From the NCBI GenBank assembly GCA_963682175.1, contig OY821777.1, positions 15,148,001-15,212,000 of the forward strand: a stretch of 64,000 bases of DNA, given 5' to 3'. Positions 48,684 to 58,884 of the stretch are shown here, one piece after another. Every line of letters begins with the position of its first letter. Position 1 is the first letter of the stretch. The notes under the pieces were generated by a model. That model had not been told where the DNA came from and did no database searches. It saw only the letters and a program-made list of their open reading frames with translations. The position numbers were made by a program, and so were the translations under genes. Origin of the DNA: Triglochin maritima (lineage: Eukaryota > Streptophyta > Magnoliopsida > Alismatales > Juncaginaceae).

Positions 48684-48803
48684 GAGTAGTTATATACGGA
48701 CGCGAGCGTCCGTGACGCGTCCTACGTGGAATAACACGTCAGCTGCCAGTTCAGCGTCCAGTCAACCAAAAATTCTGCGCGGGGAAATGTAAATTACGAA
48801 TTG

Positions 48804-48895
48804 TTGGGTGCGACGGTTCATTACCCTAAATCACGATTTCTTGGGTGCGACGGTTCATTTCCGTGCGACGGTTCATTTCCCTAAATCACGATTAG
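48804..48895 (+). repeat. short tandem repeats upstream of the PMD-Ulp1 gene
   Basis: GTGCGACGGTTCAT occurs three times between 48808 and 48876, twice followed by CCCTAAATCACGATT. It lies between the left terminus and the start codon, a place where transposase binding or promoter elements are expected. Confidence 0.65.
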
Positions 48896-49046
48896 ACGGT
48901 TCGACTTCACGTACATCAGTAGCGGCGGTACAACATTCGAGTAACTTTCCCCATTTCACCCGGAGTTCCTTTCCATACGCTCATCCAAAACCTTCATTGC
49001 TGCAAAACCTTTCCATTCCAGTAACGAAAACCAAGACAAGGCGAAA

Positions 49047-52000
49047 ATGGATCCTTCTCTACCTGAAACCTCCATTGCTCCTGAAATTGTAGCCGCGCAG
49101 GTGTTTTGTCAACCATGTTCTTTCTGGTTCATTTTAAGGTTCATTATTGGCCTCTAACAATTTTTTTGTGTGGTTTAAGGGAAGCACGTACTACTTCCGC
49201 GAAACCAAGTGCGGTTTCGCGGCCCTTCACAAGCAGTTCGACCGGATGAAGGAGGAGGAGAAAAATGTCTTCCAACGGACGCCTTTCGGTCATTTCCTCA
49301 GCTTTCCTCACGTCACAACTGACAACGAGATACTGGGTTGGTTCGTCGAACACTTCGACGCCAATGAAGTCGGTCTGAGAATAGCCACTGGGGTGGTCCC
49401 ATTTACGGTAGAAGACGTCACCCTTCTACTTGGACTAAGAGTACATGGGCAGAGAGTGGATATGGATGCCACGTACGTAGAGAAACGTGACAGGGTTAAC
49501 CTCGACAACACCCAGCTACTGGGTCATCTTACCGCCACGAGCAAGATGGGCGAGGAGGAGGAGCACGTCCGACTCCTTATTTCTATGATTTTCAATCATT
49601 TTTTGTTCTTCGATGGATCACTGCGAACTAAAGCGTGGTACACGAAACACCTTAAGAACCTCAAGCGCCTCAAGAGATATGCGTGGGCAAATGCGGTTCA
49701 CACTTTCTTGGTTGAAGGCCTGGAGGAAGCCCAACGGGAACTCTCGAGGAGGAGATCGTCAGCGAACTTCTCTATGAAGCAGGGCTACGTGTCTGGTTGC
49801 GTTGCCGTATTACAAGTAAGCATCTTGGTCCGGAATGAGTGTTGTGTCAGTCCGGAGTAATGTCGGTTTATGTCCGGAATAAGTGTGTTGCCTGTCCGGA
49901 ATAGTCCTGTATGTGTCCGGAATGACTGTCTTGCTTGTCCGGAATACGTCTTGAGTCTGTCCGGAATACGTCTTGTGTCTGTCCTGAATAGTGTTGTCTC
50001 TGTCCGGAATAAGTCTTGTGTCTGTCCGGGATAAGTTTTGTGTTTGTCCTCAATAGTGTTGTCTCTGTCCGGAATAAGTGTCTTGAGGTTGTCCGGAATG
50101 AGTGTTGTCTCTGTCCGGAATAAGTGTCTTGAGGTTGTCCGGAATGAGTGTTGTCTCTGTCCGGAATAAGTGTGTTGCCTGTCCGGAATAGTCCTGTATG
50201 TGTCCGGAATGACTGTCTTGCTTGTCCAGAATACGTCTTGAGTCTGTCCGGAATACGTCTTGTGTCTGTCCTGAATAGTGTTGTCTCTGTCCGGAATAAG
50301 TCTTGTGTCTGTCCGGGATAAGTTTTGTGTCTGTCCTCAATAGTGTTGTCTCTGTCCGGAATAAGTGTCTTGAGGTTGTCCGGAATGAGTGTTGTCTCTG
50401 TCCGGAATAAGTGTCTTGAGGTTGTCCGGAATGAGTGTTGTCTCTGTCCGGAATAAGTGTGTTGCCTGTCCGGAATAGTCCTGTATGTGTCCGGAATGAG
50501 TGTCTTGTCTGTCCGGAATACGTCTTGTGTCTGTCCGGAATAAGTAATTTGTATGTCCGGAATAAGAGTTGTGTCTGTCCGGAATTAGTGTTTGGTCTTT
50601 CTGAATAACGTTATGAGACTGTCCTGGGGATGTTATGTTTCTGTTTTTTAACTCATTCCTGTTTTCAGGTGTGGCTTTGCGAGAAGTTCAAATTGGGGGA
50701 TCCCCGGTCAGCATTTCCACGGTTCAAGTGTTGGACCGAAATGTTTAGCAGACGCCAAATCCTTAGAAAATGGGAAGATCGAGGCATCAACTTGTCCCGG
50801 ATATACTCGGGCCAATTTGAGTTGAAGGGCACCCCAAAACTCAGTGCACGGGAGCATTCACTGTTGTCAGAGGATCAATTTCCTCCTGAAGCATCAACTC
50901 CCGCAGCGAAGGAAACACCTTCAACTCCTGCAGAAGCAACGGTCGCCTCGAAGGAAACACCTTCAACATTCACTCTACCATGGATACAACTCAGTGAATG
51001 CAGCATTCCATGTGACGCACTGCTACAAGAGTTGGAACTTAGTGAGGTGAAGACGAAATGGCTGCGAGCCGAAGCAGCACTTAGGGAGGCGACCGTTAAA
51101 ATTAACAACCTGGAGGAAGAACTCCGGATCTCTCAAGAAGAGTGTCGTGAGCTGAGAGTCCGTGGGGAGGAGGAAGAGAGGGAAAAGAGGGAGGAGGAAG
51201 AGAGAAATAAGAGGGAGGCGGAGGAGAGGGAAGAGAGGGAGGAGGAAGAGAGAAATAAGAGGGAGGCGGAGGAGAGGGAAAAGAGGGAGGAGGAAGAGAG
51301 AAGTAAGAGGGAGGCGGAGGAGAGGGAGAAGAGAGAGGAGGAAGAGAGGGAGAAGAGAGAGGAGGAAGAAAGGAAGAAGAGGAACGAGGAAGAGAGGGAG
51401 AAGAGGGAGGAGGAAGAGAAGAAGAAGAGGGAGGAGAATGAGAGGAATAAGAGGGAGGAGGATGAGAAGAAGAAGAGGGAGGAGGATGAGAAGCATAAGA
51501 GGGAGGAGGAAGAGAGGAAGAGGAGGGAGGAGGAAGAGAGGAAGAGAAGGGAGGAGGAGGATGAGAAGAAGAGGAGGGAGGAGGATGAGAGGAATAAGAG
51601 GGAGGAGGAAGAGAGGAGGAAAAGGAAGGAGGAAGAGAGAAAAAAGAGGAGGGAGGAGGAGGATGAGAGGAATAAGAGGGAGGAGGAAGAGAGGAAGACG
51701 AGGAAGGAGGAAGAAAGAAAAAGGCGGAGGGAGGAAGAGAGGAAGAAGAGGGAGGACGAAAACAGGAAGAAGAGGAAGGAGGAAGAGGGGGAAAAGAGGG
51801 AGGAGGAAGAGAGAAAAAGGCGGAGGGAGGAAGAGGGAGAGAAGAGGAAGGAGGAAGAAAGGAAGGAGGAAGTTATGAGGAGACAGGAGGAAAGAAAGAG
51901 GAAGGCTGGGGTTGCGCTTCCGATTTTGCACCCTCAAAAAATGCGGACTATTAAACCACGCTTGCGCACAGAACACATAGACGAAGCGCAAAGCAAATCT

Positions 52001-52885
52001 GGCCAAGATGAGGCACAGAAGATTTCCGCAGAAAAAGAAGAAGAAATAAAGGAGGCCGAAGAAGCCACCACAAAAACAAAAGGGCCCGAAGAAGCCAGTG
52101 AAGAAACAGCGAAAGATGAACTGGCCGCCCATGTTTCGTCCACGAGGCCCGATGTGGATGAGACCGCCTTGAGAACGCTGACGAATGATGAGGTACATCG
52201 TTTATTGAATGCAACGGCTCCCGAGCGAGAAGCAAAAGATATTATCTGGAGGGGGGTTCTCAGCATTATCAGCAGGGGTGATCTCAAGGAAATAATTTCG
52301 CGAGGCACAGAAATCACCAACGAAACTCTTGACGGCCTAATTGAGGTACTCGTCAGAAGAGGAGGGCAAAAAAAGGTGGTCTGCTTATCAACCTTCGAAT
52401 CGGAAATGATTGTGGAGGGACAGGGAGAAGATATAAAGAAAGATTATTTACTCCCAAAAATTGAAGGACTTAATGTGGAGGAAGTCGTCATCGCACAGCC
52501 ATGCTGTTTGTCCGGCCACTGGACTCTGTTCGTTGCCCACGGACCTCGATCAGAGTTCATTCAGTACAACAGCATCTCCCGCACGCTTAAAATAGGTGAA
52601 AATCCTAACCGTTTAGTCGGAACTCATGAATGCACCGCGTCTAAGATAGCGGGATTCTGGCGAGGGTTTTTGGCGGTCGAATGGCCACTGAGAGTTGACA
52701 GGAAGGGTAGCCAACGACAGCTACCGGGGAGTAACGACTGCGGGCCATACGTTTTGTACTGGATCAAGCGTTTGATGGAGAATGCTGATCCGACTCAGCC
52801 GAAGCAGAGCAAGGTTCTTCACCGTTTTAGAGGCGATTTGGCCAATTTTTTACTCGAAGACTCTGGGATGTGCGATCAACAATAA
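49047..52885 (+). CDS. plant-mobile-domain / Ulp1 cysteine protease fusion protein
   Basis: Three exons, 49047-49100, 49180-49815 and 50669-52885, join at phase 0 to 968 residues starting MDPSLPETSIAPEIVAAQ. Residues about 19-330 resemble the plant mobile domain found in transposon-carried genes (GWFVEHFDANEVGLRI, PFTVEDVTLLLGLRVHGQ). Residues about 396-645 are a very long Glu/Arg/Lys-rich stretch of EEERxKREEEE-type repeats, probably one extended helix. Residues about 800-960 form a C48-type domain with His847 (SGHWTLFVA), Gln914 and Cys921 (PGSNDCGPYVLYW). At the Asp position of the triad there is Asn864 (QYNS). Ulp1 proteases remove SUMO-like modifiers. Related genes are known cargo of some plant Mutator elements. 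The frame is intact and may be expressed. Confidence 0.8.
49816..50668 (+). repeat. TCCGGAATAAG minisatellite in intron 2 of the PMD-Ulp1 gene
   Basis: About 40 units of CTGTCCGGAATAAGTGT-like sequence, each 15-25 bases. A higher-order period of about 289 bases is visible: the block from about 49870 recurs from about 50158 and partly from about 50452. Splice sites GTAAGC (49816) and TTTTCAG (50668) lie outside the array. Confidence 0.88.
51160..51910 (+). repeat. purine-rich coding repeats of the Ulp1 protein linker
   Basis: About 750 bases made almost only of A and G, as GAGGAGGAAGAGAG-type units, encoding the charged linker. The opposite strand has long open frames rich in Leu/Phe/Pro that are composition artefacts. 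Confidence 0.85.
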
Positions 52886-53035
52886 ACGACTCTGGATGTT
52901 TTAATTTTTTTTTACAAAGTTATACATGTATACATATTAAAATTACATAGACTATTTGAATGATTTATTAATACAATGACATTTGGTGTTGGGTTAAATT
53001 ATCAATACAAGGACATGTATAAATGATCAATACTC

Positions 53036-54140
53036 TTAAACCGGACAACAAATACACTTATTCCGGACAGCAAGTACACTTATTCCGGACAGCAAGTACA
53101 CTAATTCCGGACACACTTTATTCTTAAACCGGACAACAAATACATTTATTCCGGACAACAAATACGCTTATTCCGGACAACAAATACACTTATTCCGGAC
53201 AGCAAATACACTTATTCCGGACAACAAATACACTTATTCCGGACAACAAGTATTCTTATTCCGGACACACTATATTCTTAAACCGGACAACAAATACGCT
53301 TATTCCGGACAACAAATACACTTATTCCGGACAGCAAATACACTTTAGTCTTAAACCGGACACACTTTAGTCTTAAACCGGACAACAAATACACTTATTC
53401 CGGACAGCAAATACACTTATTCCGGACAGCAAGTATTCTTATTCCGGGCACACTATATTCTTAAACCGGACAACAAATACACTTATTCCGGACAGCAAAT
53501 ACACTTATTCCGGACAGCAAATACACTTTAGTCCGGACAACAAGTATTCTTATTCCGGACACACTATATTCTTAAACCGGACAACAAATACACTTATTCC
53601 GGACAGCAAATACACTTAGTCCGGACAGCAAATACACTTTAGTCTTAAACCGGACACACTTTAGTCTTAAACCAGACAACAAATACACTTATTCCAGACA
53701 GCAAATACACTTATTCCGGACAGCAAGTATTCTTATTCCGGACACACTATAATCTTAAACCGGACAGCAAATACACTTATTCCGGACAGCAAATACACTT
53801 ATTCCGGACAGCAAGTATTCTTATTCCGGACACACTATATTCTTAAACCGGACAACAAATACACTTATTCCGGACAGCAAATACACTTATTCCGGACAGC
53901 AAATACACTTTAGTCCGGACAGCAAGTATTCTTATTCCGGACACACTATATTCTTAAACCGGACAACAAATACATTTATTCCGGACAACAAATACGCTTA
54001 TTCCGGACAACAAATACACTTATTCCGGACAACAAATACACTTATTCCGGACAAACTTCTTGTTCCGTTTCGGGACACCCTTTAGTCTTAAACCGGACAA
54101 CAAATACACTTATTCCGGACAACAAATACACTTACTGTTA
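53036..54140. repeat. 22-base TTCCGGACA minisatellite between the two genes
   Basis: More than 45 units, mostly CTTATTCCGGACAGCAAATACA (22 bases) with variants CCGGACAACAAGTATT and TTAAACCGGACACACT. Blocks of several units recur, for example 53280-53360 and 53455-53540. It fills the interval between the two convergent genes' 3' ends. Confidence 0.92.
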
Positions 54141-54229
54141 AAATACTGGACATACTGGTCACTTAATATATTTGTCGCCATGAGAAATTAATTCACAAAC
54201 GATGAAGCAAAGAAAGGGTTGAATCTTAT

Positions 54230-54360
54230 GCAATAATACAATGACTTTCAACAAAATTACATACAATGACTTTCAACAAAATTACATACAATGACTTTCA
54301 ACAAAATTACATACAATGACTTTCAACAAAATTACAATGACTTTCAACAAAATTACATAG
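54230..54360. repeat. 27-base tandem repeat near the transposase 3' end
   Basis: Five copies of CAATGACTTTCAACAAAATT followed by ACATA, the fourth shortened. It lies just beyond the transposase stop codon and probably in its 3' UTR. Unrelated in sequence to the TCCGGA arrays. Confidence 0.9.
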
Positions 54361-54391
54361 GAATAATTCCAACCAAGGACAAATACAATAA

Positions 54392-57039
54392 TCAAGGAGG
54401 AACTCCCTCGTAATGCAAATTCATGTCCCAGTCATCGAAATCGTGATCCCCCGGTTTGGGTGCTGCAGGGTGTAACGGAGGTAGAGCCTTCTTCCTGTTG
54501 ATTTTCTTAACGTTACTTTTAATTAATTTCTCAGACAAAGAAATCCGTCGTTTGTTCGGTGGTCTGCCTTTCCGTATTGTCTTATCCGGATTGAGAACGG
54601 ACGTACCAGCGAACACAGGATCAGGTCGTTGCATACGTTCCTTAAGCAACTCAAGTGCCTCTACCGCCTGAAGATATCTGTCGTTTGAGTCGAAAGTGGC
54701 ATCGGCGATCCAAAGCGCACGACCCATTATGTCGTCGTGGCGACAAAGCGCATCGTTCCCCGTTATGCCGCTTTGAAGAGGAAACTTGACTCCATAGCTC
54801 CTTCGGATATCCTTCCTCCATCGGTGGACGATGTAAGACTCGGGGAGCAACGCGTTTGGACGTATTCGGGCAATAACAACATAAACGTGACAACATAGGA
54901 TACCGACGTGATCAAACATTCTGCAATCGCATACCCACTTCTCATCTCTAATTTGCACTGTGAACCGTTTCGACAATGGGAGGATATGTGTCAATACATG
55001 TTCGGTCACGTTGAAGTGCAATGTGTCGTCCTCGTTGAACTCATCCTTGATGTCGCAGTACATCATCTTCCCAATTTCTAACTGCACTTTCTTGAAGACA
55101 CCCACCGTATACAACTCGCTCAATTGCCTCTCGAATGGATATTTCGAAATCAATTGCGGAGCCTTATGCTGACAATCGAAATCAGACTGAGCTTCCTTCT
55201 CATACTTGTGGCGTAGTGCGAGTTCGTATTGTTGAACGAACTGCTTAAGTGTCGTCCTTGATGTGAGGTACTTATCGAAGAAGGCGTTCATACCCTCACT
55301 TCTCTGGGTTGATGCCATTCCGGCGGAAAAACAATCCCGCGAAAATGCAGGTACCCAGTGCTCTCGAATTGCATAAATGGATCGGAGCCAATTATTGTCG
55401 TGCAACTCGAAATCATCTAGAAATCCCTGCCAATTCCGCTCGAATTCTGCCGGAGTCTTCGAATCGAATACACAGTTGTTGAGGTCAAACAACGTATGCT
55501 CCCGGTACTTCTTGGGCAGCTTCAAAGGGGCCTTATTCATTATGTGCCATATACAAAATCTGTGCCGCGCTTCAGGGAACACAATCCTCACAGCTGAAGC
55601 TATGGCACCACATTGGTTTGTTATGATCGCCGGGGGGCTTGTATCTGCACACAACGCGATCAAGATAAAAACAGATGTTAATCCGGACAGAAATAACGTA
55701 AACCGGACAGACGTAAGGGATAAACCGGACGAGCAAAAGACGTAAACCGGACAGACGTAAGGGATAAACCGGACGAGCAAAAGACGTAAACCGGACAGAC
55801 GTAAGGGATAAAACGGACGAGCAAAAGACGTAAACCGGACAGACGTAAGGGATAAACAGGACGAGCAAAAGACGTAAACAGGACAGACGTAAGGGATAAA
55901 CCGGACGAGCAAAATACGTAAACAGGACAGACGTAAGGGATAAACCGGACGAGCAAAATACGTAAACCGGACAGACGTAAAGGATAAACCGGACGAGCAA
56001 AAGACGTAAAACGGACAGACGTAAGGGAGTAACCGGACAGGCACACAACGTAAAATGGACAAAGCCGGATAAAATAAAACACGTACCGTTCATGCACGTC
56101 AACCATGTTTGGAACAACCAAATGTAATTTTGTGTCGTCTCGGAAGAGAGGAGTGCGCAACCGAGTAGGACGGACTGGTAGTGGTGATTTACCCCCACAA
56201 ATGGGGCAAAAGGCATGTCATACTTGTTTGTTATGTATGTTGTGTCGAAACATATTGCATCTCCAAAGTAAGAGTAAGCAGCTCGAGAACGACTGTCGGC
56301 CCAGAACACATTTCGTAGTCTGCCTTCGTCGTCCATATCTATTACGTAAAAGAAGCGGGAATCATTCTTCTGCATCCTGATGAAATAATCTTGGATAGCT
56401 TGCGCATCTCCTGGTCCCATTTTGAGGTTTCTAACCTCGTTCACAAAATTCCTGCGAAACATAATTTTTATGACAAAGCTAAATGCGTAACTTCAACCAG
56501 GTTAAGTGGAGAATAAATAACCTTAGGTCCCGCTCGTTGAAAGACAATTTATCGTGACCTCCAACTTCGACCACAAAAGATTGCATGGTCTTGGCGGCAG
56601 ATATACCGGCAGCATCATTGCACGAAATGCGTGCTCTGGCGGACTCCGGGATGGATCGTTTTTGTCGGAGGAAGCGCATCTGGTCTTCCGACAGCATAGC
56701 GTGATTATGTTCGAGATCTACGTAATTAATTACGTAGCTTCTGGATGGATTACCGGAGACCCTAATCCGCGCAGTGCATTCGACCCTACCGGATAACCTA
56801 TGTTTCGGTCTACCTTCACCTTGGTTTCCGGGAGCATTACCTTCCTTTGAGCAAGTAAGAGTGGCCCGTATTACAACACCATGACCGTAATGAGATTGCC
56901 TTATCTTCACACCAAAACCACAGGAATCGGTGTATGAAACGTAAAATGCTTTGGCTTCTTCGAAGGAAGGAAAATTCATCATCACTTGAGGGACGTTGGA
57001 GGCATGAGCCGGCTGTGAGGACACATTTACGAGTGCCAT
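54392..57039 (-). CDS. FAR1-type Mutator transposase
   Basis: Exons 56522-57039, 56087-56451 and 54392-55644 on the minus strand join in phase to 711 residues. The N-terminal third is a FAR1 DNA-binding domain (FEEAKAFYVSYTDSCGFGVK; HRLSGRVECTARIRVSGNP; NYVDLEHNHAM). The MULE transposase core follows with Asp242 in CFDTTYITNKYDMPF and a Glu in STQRSEGMNAFF. A SWIM zinc finger lies near residues 530-555 (WVCDCRMFDHVGILCCHVY), then a basic tail. At the expected second catalytic Asp (usually TDQ) there is Asn304 in IITNQCGAI, so activity is doubtful even though the frame is intact. The plus-strand neighbour is convergent. Confidence 0.85.
55675..56062 (-). repeat. 44-base minisatellite in transposase intron 2
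   Basis: About eight copies of a 44-base unit made of two CCGGAC-bearing halves, TAAACCGGACAGACGTAAGG and ATAAACCGGACGAGCAAAAG. Reading through the intron gives a spurious Leu/Arg/Val-rich open frame. Donor CG|GTACGTG (56086) and acceptor GTGTGCAG (55645) are intact. Confidence 0.9.
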
Positions 57040-57244
57040 TACAGTACAACAAAAATGGAGGAAGGAGAGAAGAAGGAATGGTTCGTAGGATCGGAATAAC
57101 CTAGACACTCATATTTGTATCTCCGTGACGCGCCAAACAATAAGAAAGAAGACGGAGGACGTGCTGATTTGAAAAGCATTAAATGCGATGGTGGACGCAT
57201 CGGGAAAATAAAACAACAGCAACAAAAAAACAGGAGTAAGTAGT

Positions 57245-57345
57245 TCGTCTGTCCGGAATAAGTGTTCCGTCTGTCCGGAATAAGTATTCCAACTGTCCGG
57301 AATAAATAGTAACTTTGTCCGGAATAAGTTACGTGCTTGTCCAGA
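57245..57345 (+). repeat. TCCGGAATAAG repeats near the right end of the Mutator-like element
   Basis: Five imperfect units CTGTCCGGAATAAGTGTT, each about 18-22 bases, upstream of the transposase start codon and about 310 bases from the right terminus. Confidence 0.8.
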
Positions 57346-57782
57346 AACTAAAGAAAATGAATGATGTGTGTGTCCGGAAAAAAATGAATTTAATAAAGAG
57401 AAGGGAAGAAATAGGAGGACGAATGTTGAGTGTAGGAGCGCCAACATGATGAAAGAATGGAGTGATTTGAGACGCATTAATGAGGGATGGCGAGGGATGG
57501 CGAAATTTGTACGAAACGAGGAATAAACTAAACAAAGAAATTGTTTCTGGGGAGAGAGCGAACTCAGCCGCGTCTGCTGACTGGGTTGCCCACATCAGCC
57601 ATTCTGCTGACTGGGTTTGCAGCGTCCGTGACGCGAAGCGTTCAACAAACATTTCCCATAAAAGAATACATGAATAGAATCACTGGAATGTAACTTTTTA
57701 TCCTCAAAACAGAATGTGATTGGGCTCTTCCCTTGGGTTGACAGCTTTTGGAAAAAAAATCTGATTCTTGATGTGGGCCTTA

Positions 57783-58884
57783 GAGCATCATTAACGGCGC
57801 CCAGGCAGTTCCCGGACGTCCTGCTTTCTCTCTCAGCCACGTCAGCTTCTCTCTCTGCCACGTCAGCACAAACCAACCCCCTACAAAATCCTTAACCATT
57901 ACCCAATCCACCCAGTCACGCTACAGTATTTGTTGTCACGTCATTATTTTTATTCTTCTCTCCAAAACTCTTTCAACAATCAACAAAATAAATTAATAAT
58001 CATTATTGTAATTATTTAATATCAACAATCATTCGTTTTTTATTAACATTTAATTAATAAATACGAAAATATTATTAAAAATTAGAAAACCACATTACAT
58101 AATACATTAACCGGAAATTTAGAAACTAAAACTAAAAATACATGCTTAAATACTAAACATAAATACTAAACTTCAAATACATCAAGACGCATTTCCTCCA
58201 AAGCGTTGCCATATATTGACGACCAAATCGGCTTGAAGGTTCAAATGTGTGGTGCGATCACGCACTTGATCTCTCCTTCTCAAGTACCTGGTAATATCCA
58301 ATACACGGTCAGTGGAATACCGAACCGCGTCGTTCACGGAATTTTCAGGTTGATCCTCAACAAATTCGTTCCAATCTCCAAAATTACCGAAGGAATCACG
58401 TTCATCCTCCACTATCATATTATGCATTACAATGCAAGCTGTCATTATTTTGTTAAGTACAATCTTACTCCATGCAAGAGATGACTTCTTCACTATCGCG
58501 AATCGCGCTTGCAAGACTCCAAATGCACGTTCTACATCTTTGCGTGCTGCTTCTTGTCGTTCAGCAAATAACCTGTTCTTCGGTGTTTGTGGATGAACGA
58601 TGGACGGAATGAATGCTGCCCATTTTGGATAAATACCATCAGTAAGATAATATCCAAGATTATATCGAGAACCATTTACCTCAAAATTCACAGGTGGAGC
58701 TCGTCCTTCCATTACGTCGTCAAAAACCGGAGATCGTTGCAGGACATTTAAGTCGTTGCATGAACCTGGTGTGCCAAAAAACGAGTGTCATATCCACAAG
58801 TCAGCCGACGCCACTGCCTCGAGAACAAGAGTGACATTGCCACTACGCCCTTGATATTGGCCCCTCCACGCAACAGGGCAATTT
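57783..58884 (-). mobile_element. PIF/Harbinger remnant, split by Copia-2
   Basis: The left end GAGCATCATTAACGGCGCCC follows TTA (57780-57782), which fits a Harbinger TSD and TIR. The transposase is cut at 58884, where the Copia-2 LTR starts with TGTAGG. The other part presumably lies beyond the window. Confidence 0.6.
58182..58884 (-). pseudogene. Harbinger-type transposase, C-terminal part
   Basis: The minus-strand frame reads QNCPVAWRGQYQGRSGNVTL, VLEAVASADLWI, stop, HSFFGTPGSCNDLNVLQRSP, then MEGRAPPVNFEVNG, YYLTDGIYPKWAAF and DVERAFGVLQARFAIV. These are DDE motifs of plant PIF/Harbinger transposases. One TGG-to-TGA-type stop falls near 58772 and the N-terminal half is missing, so it is inactive. 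Confidence 0.82.

Larger units (their letters stand above)
48684..57657. mobile_element. Mutator-like element with FAR1-type transposase and PMD-Ulp1 gene
   Basis: 8,974 bases between perfect 9-bp duplications. The left end reads GAGTAGTTATATACGGACGC and the inverse of the right end GGGAAATGTTTGTTGAACGC; alignment is weak at the tips but good further in (GCGTCCGTGACGC against GCGTCACGGACGC). Two convergent genes fill it: a PMD-Ulp1 gene on plus and a transposase on minus. TCCGGA-based minisatellites occur in both genes' introns, between the genes and near the right end. The TSD length fits Mutator. It looks complete, though two predicted catalytic residues are changed. Confidence 0.75.

Noticed and set aside
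51023..52198. 391-codon open frame on the minus strand, rich in Leu/Phe/Pro
   Set aside because: It is the exact antisense of the purine-only repeats in the PMD-Ulp1 gene. The frame is open because CTT/CTC/CCT repeats cannot form stops.
53036..54140. Regular 22-base repeats reminiscent of a CRISPR array
   Set aside because: Units are contiguous without unique spacers, there are no cas genes, and the setting is a plant transposon.
54392..56062. 556-codon frame starting inside the transposase intron
   Set aside because: The first ~140 codons translate the 44-base minisatellite. Splice sites at 55645 and 56086 restore a FAR1-type protein when the array is removed.
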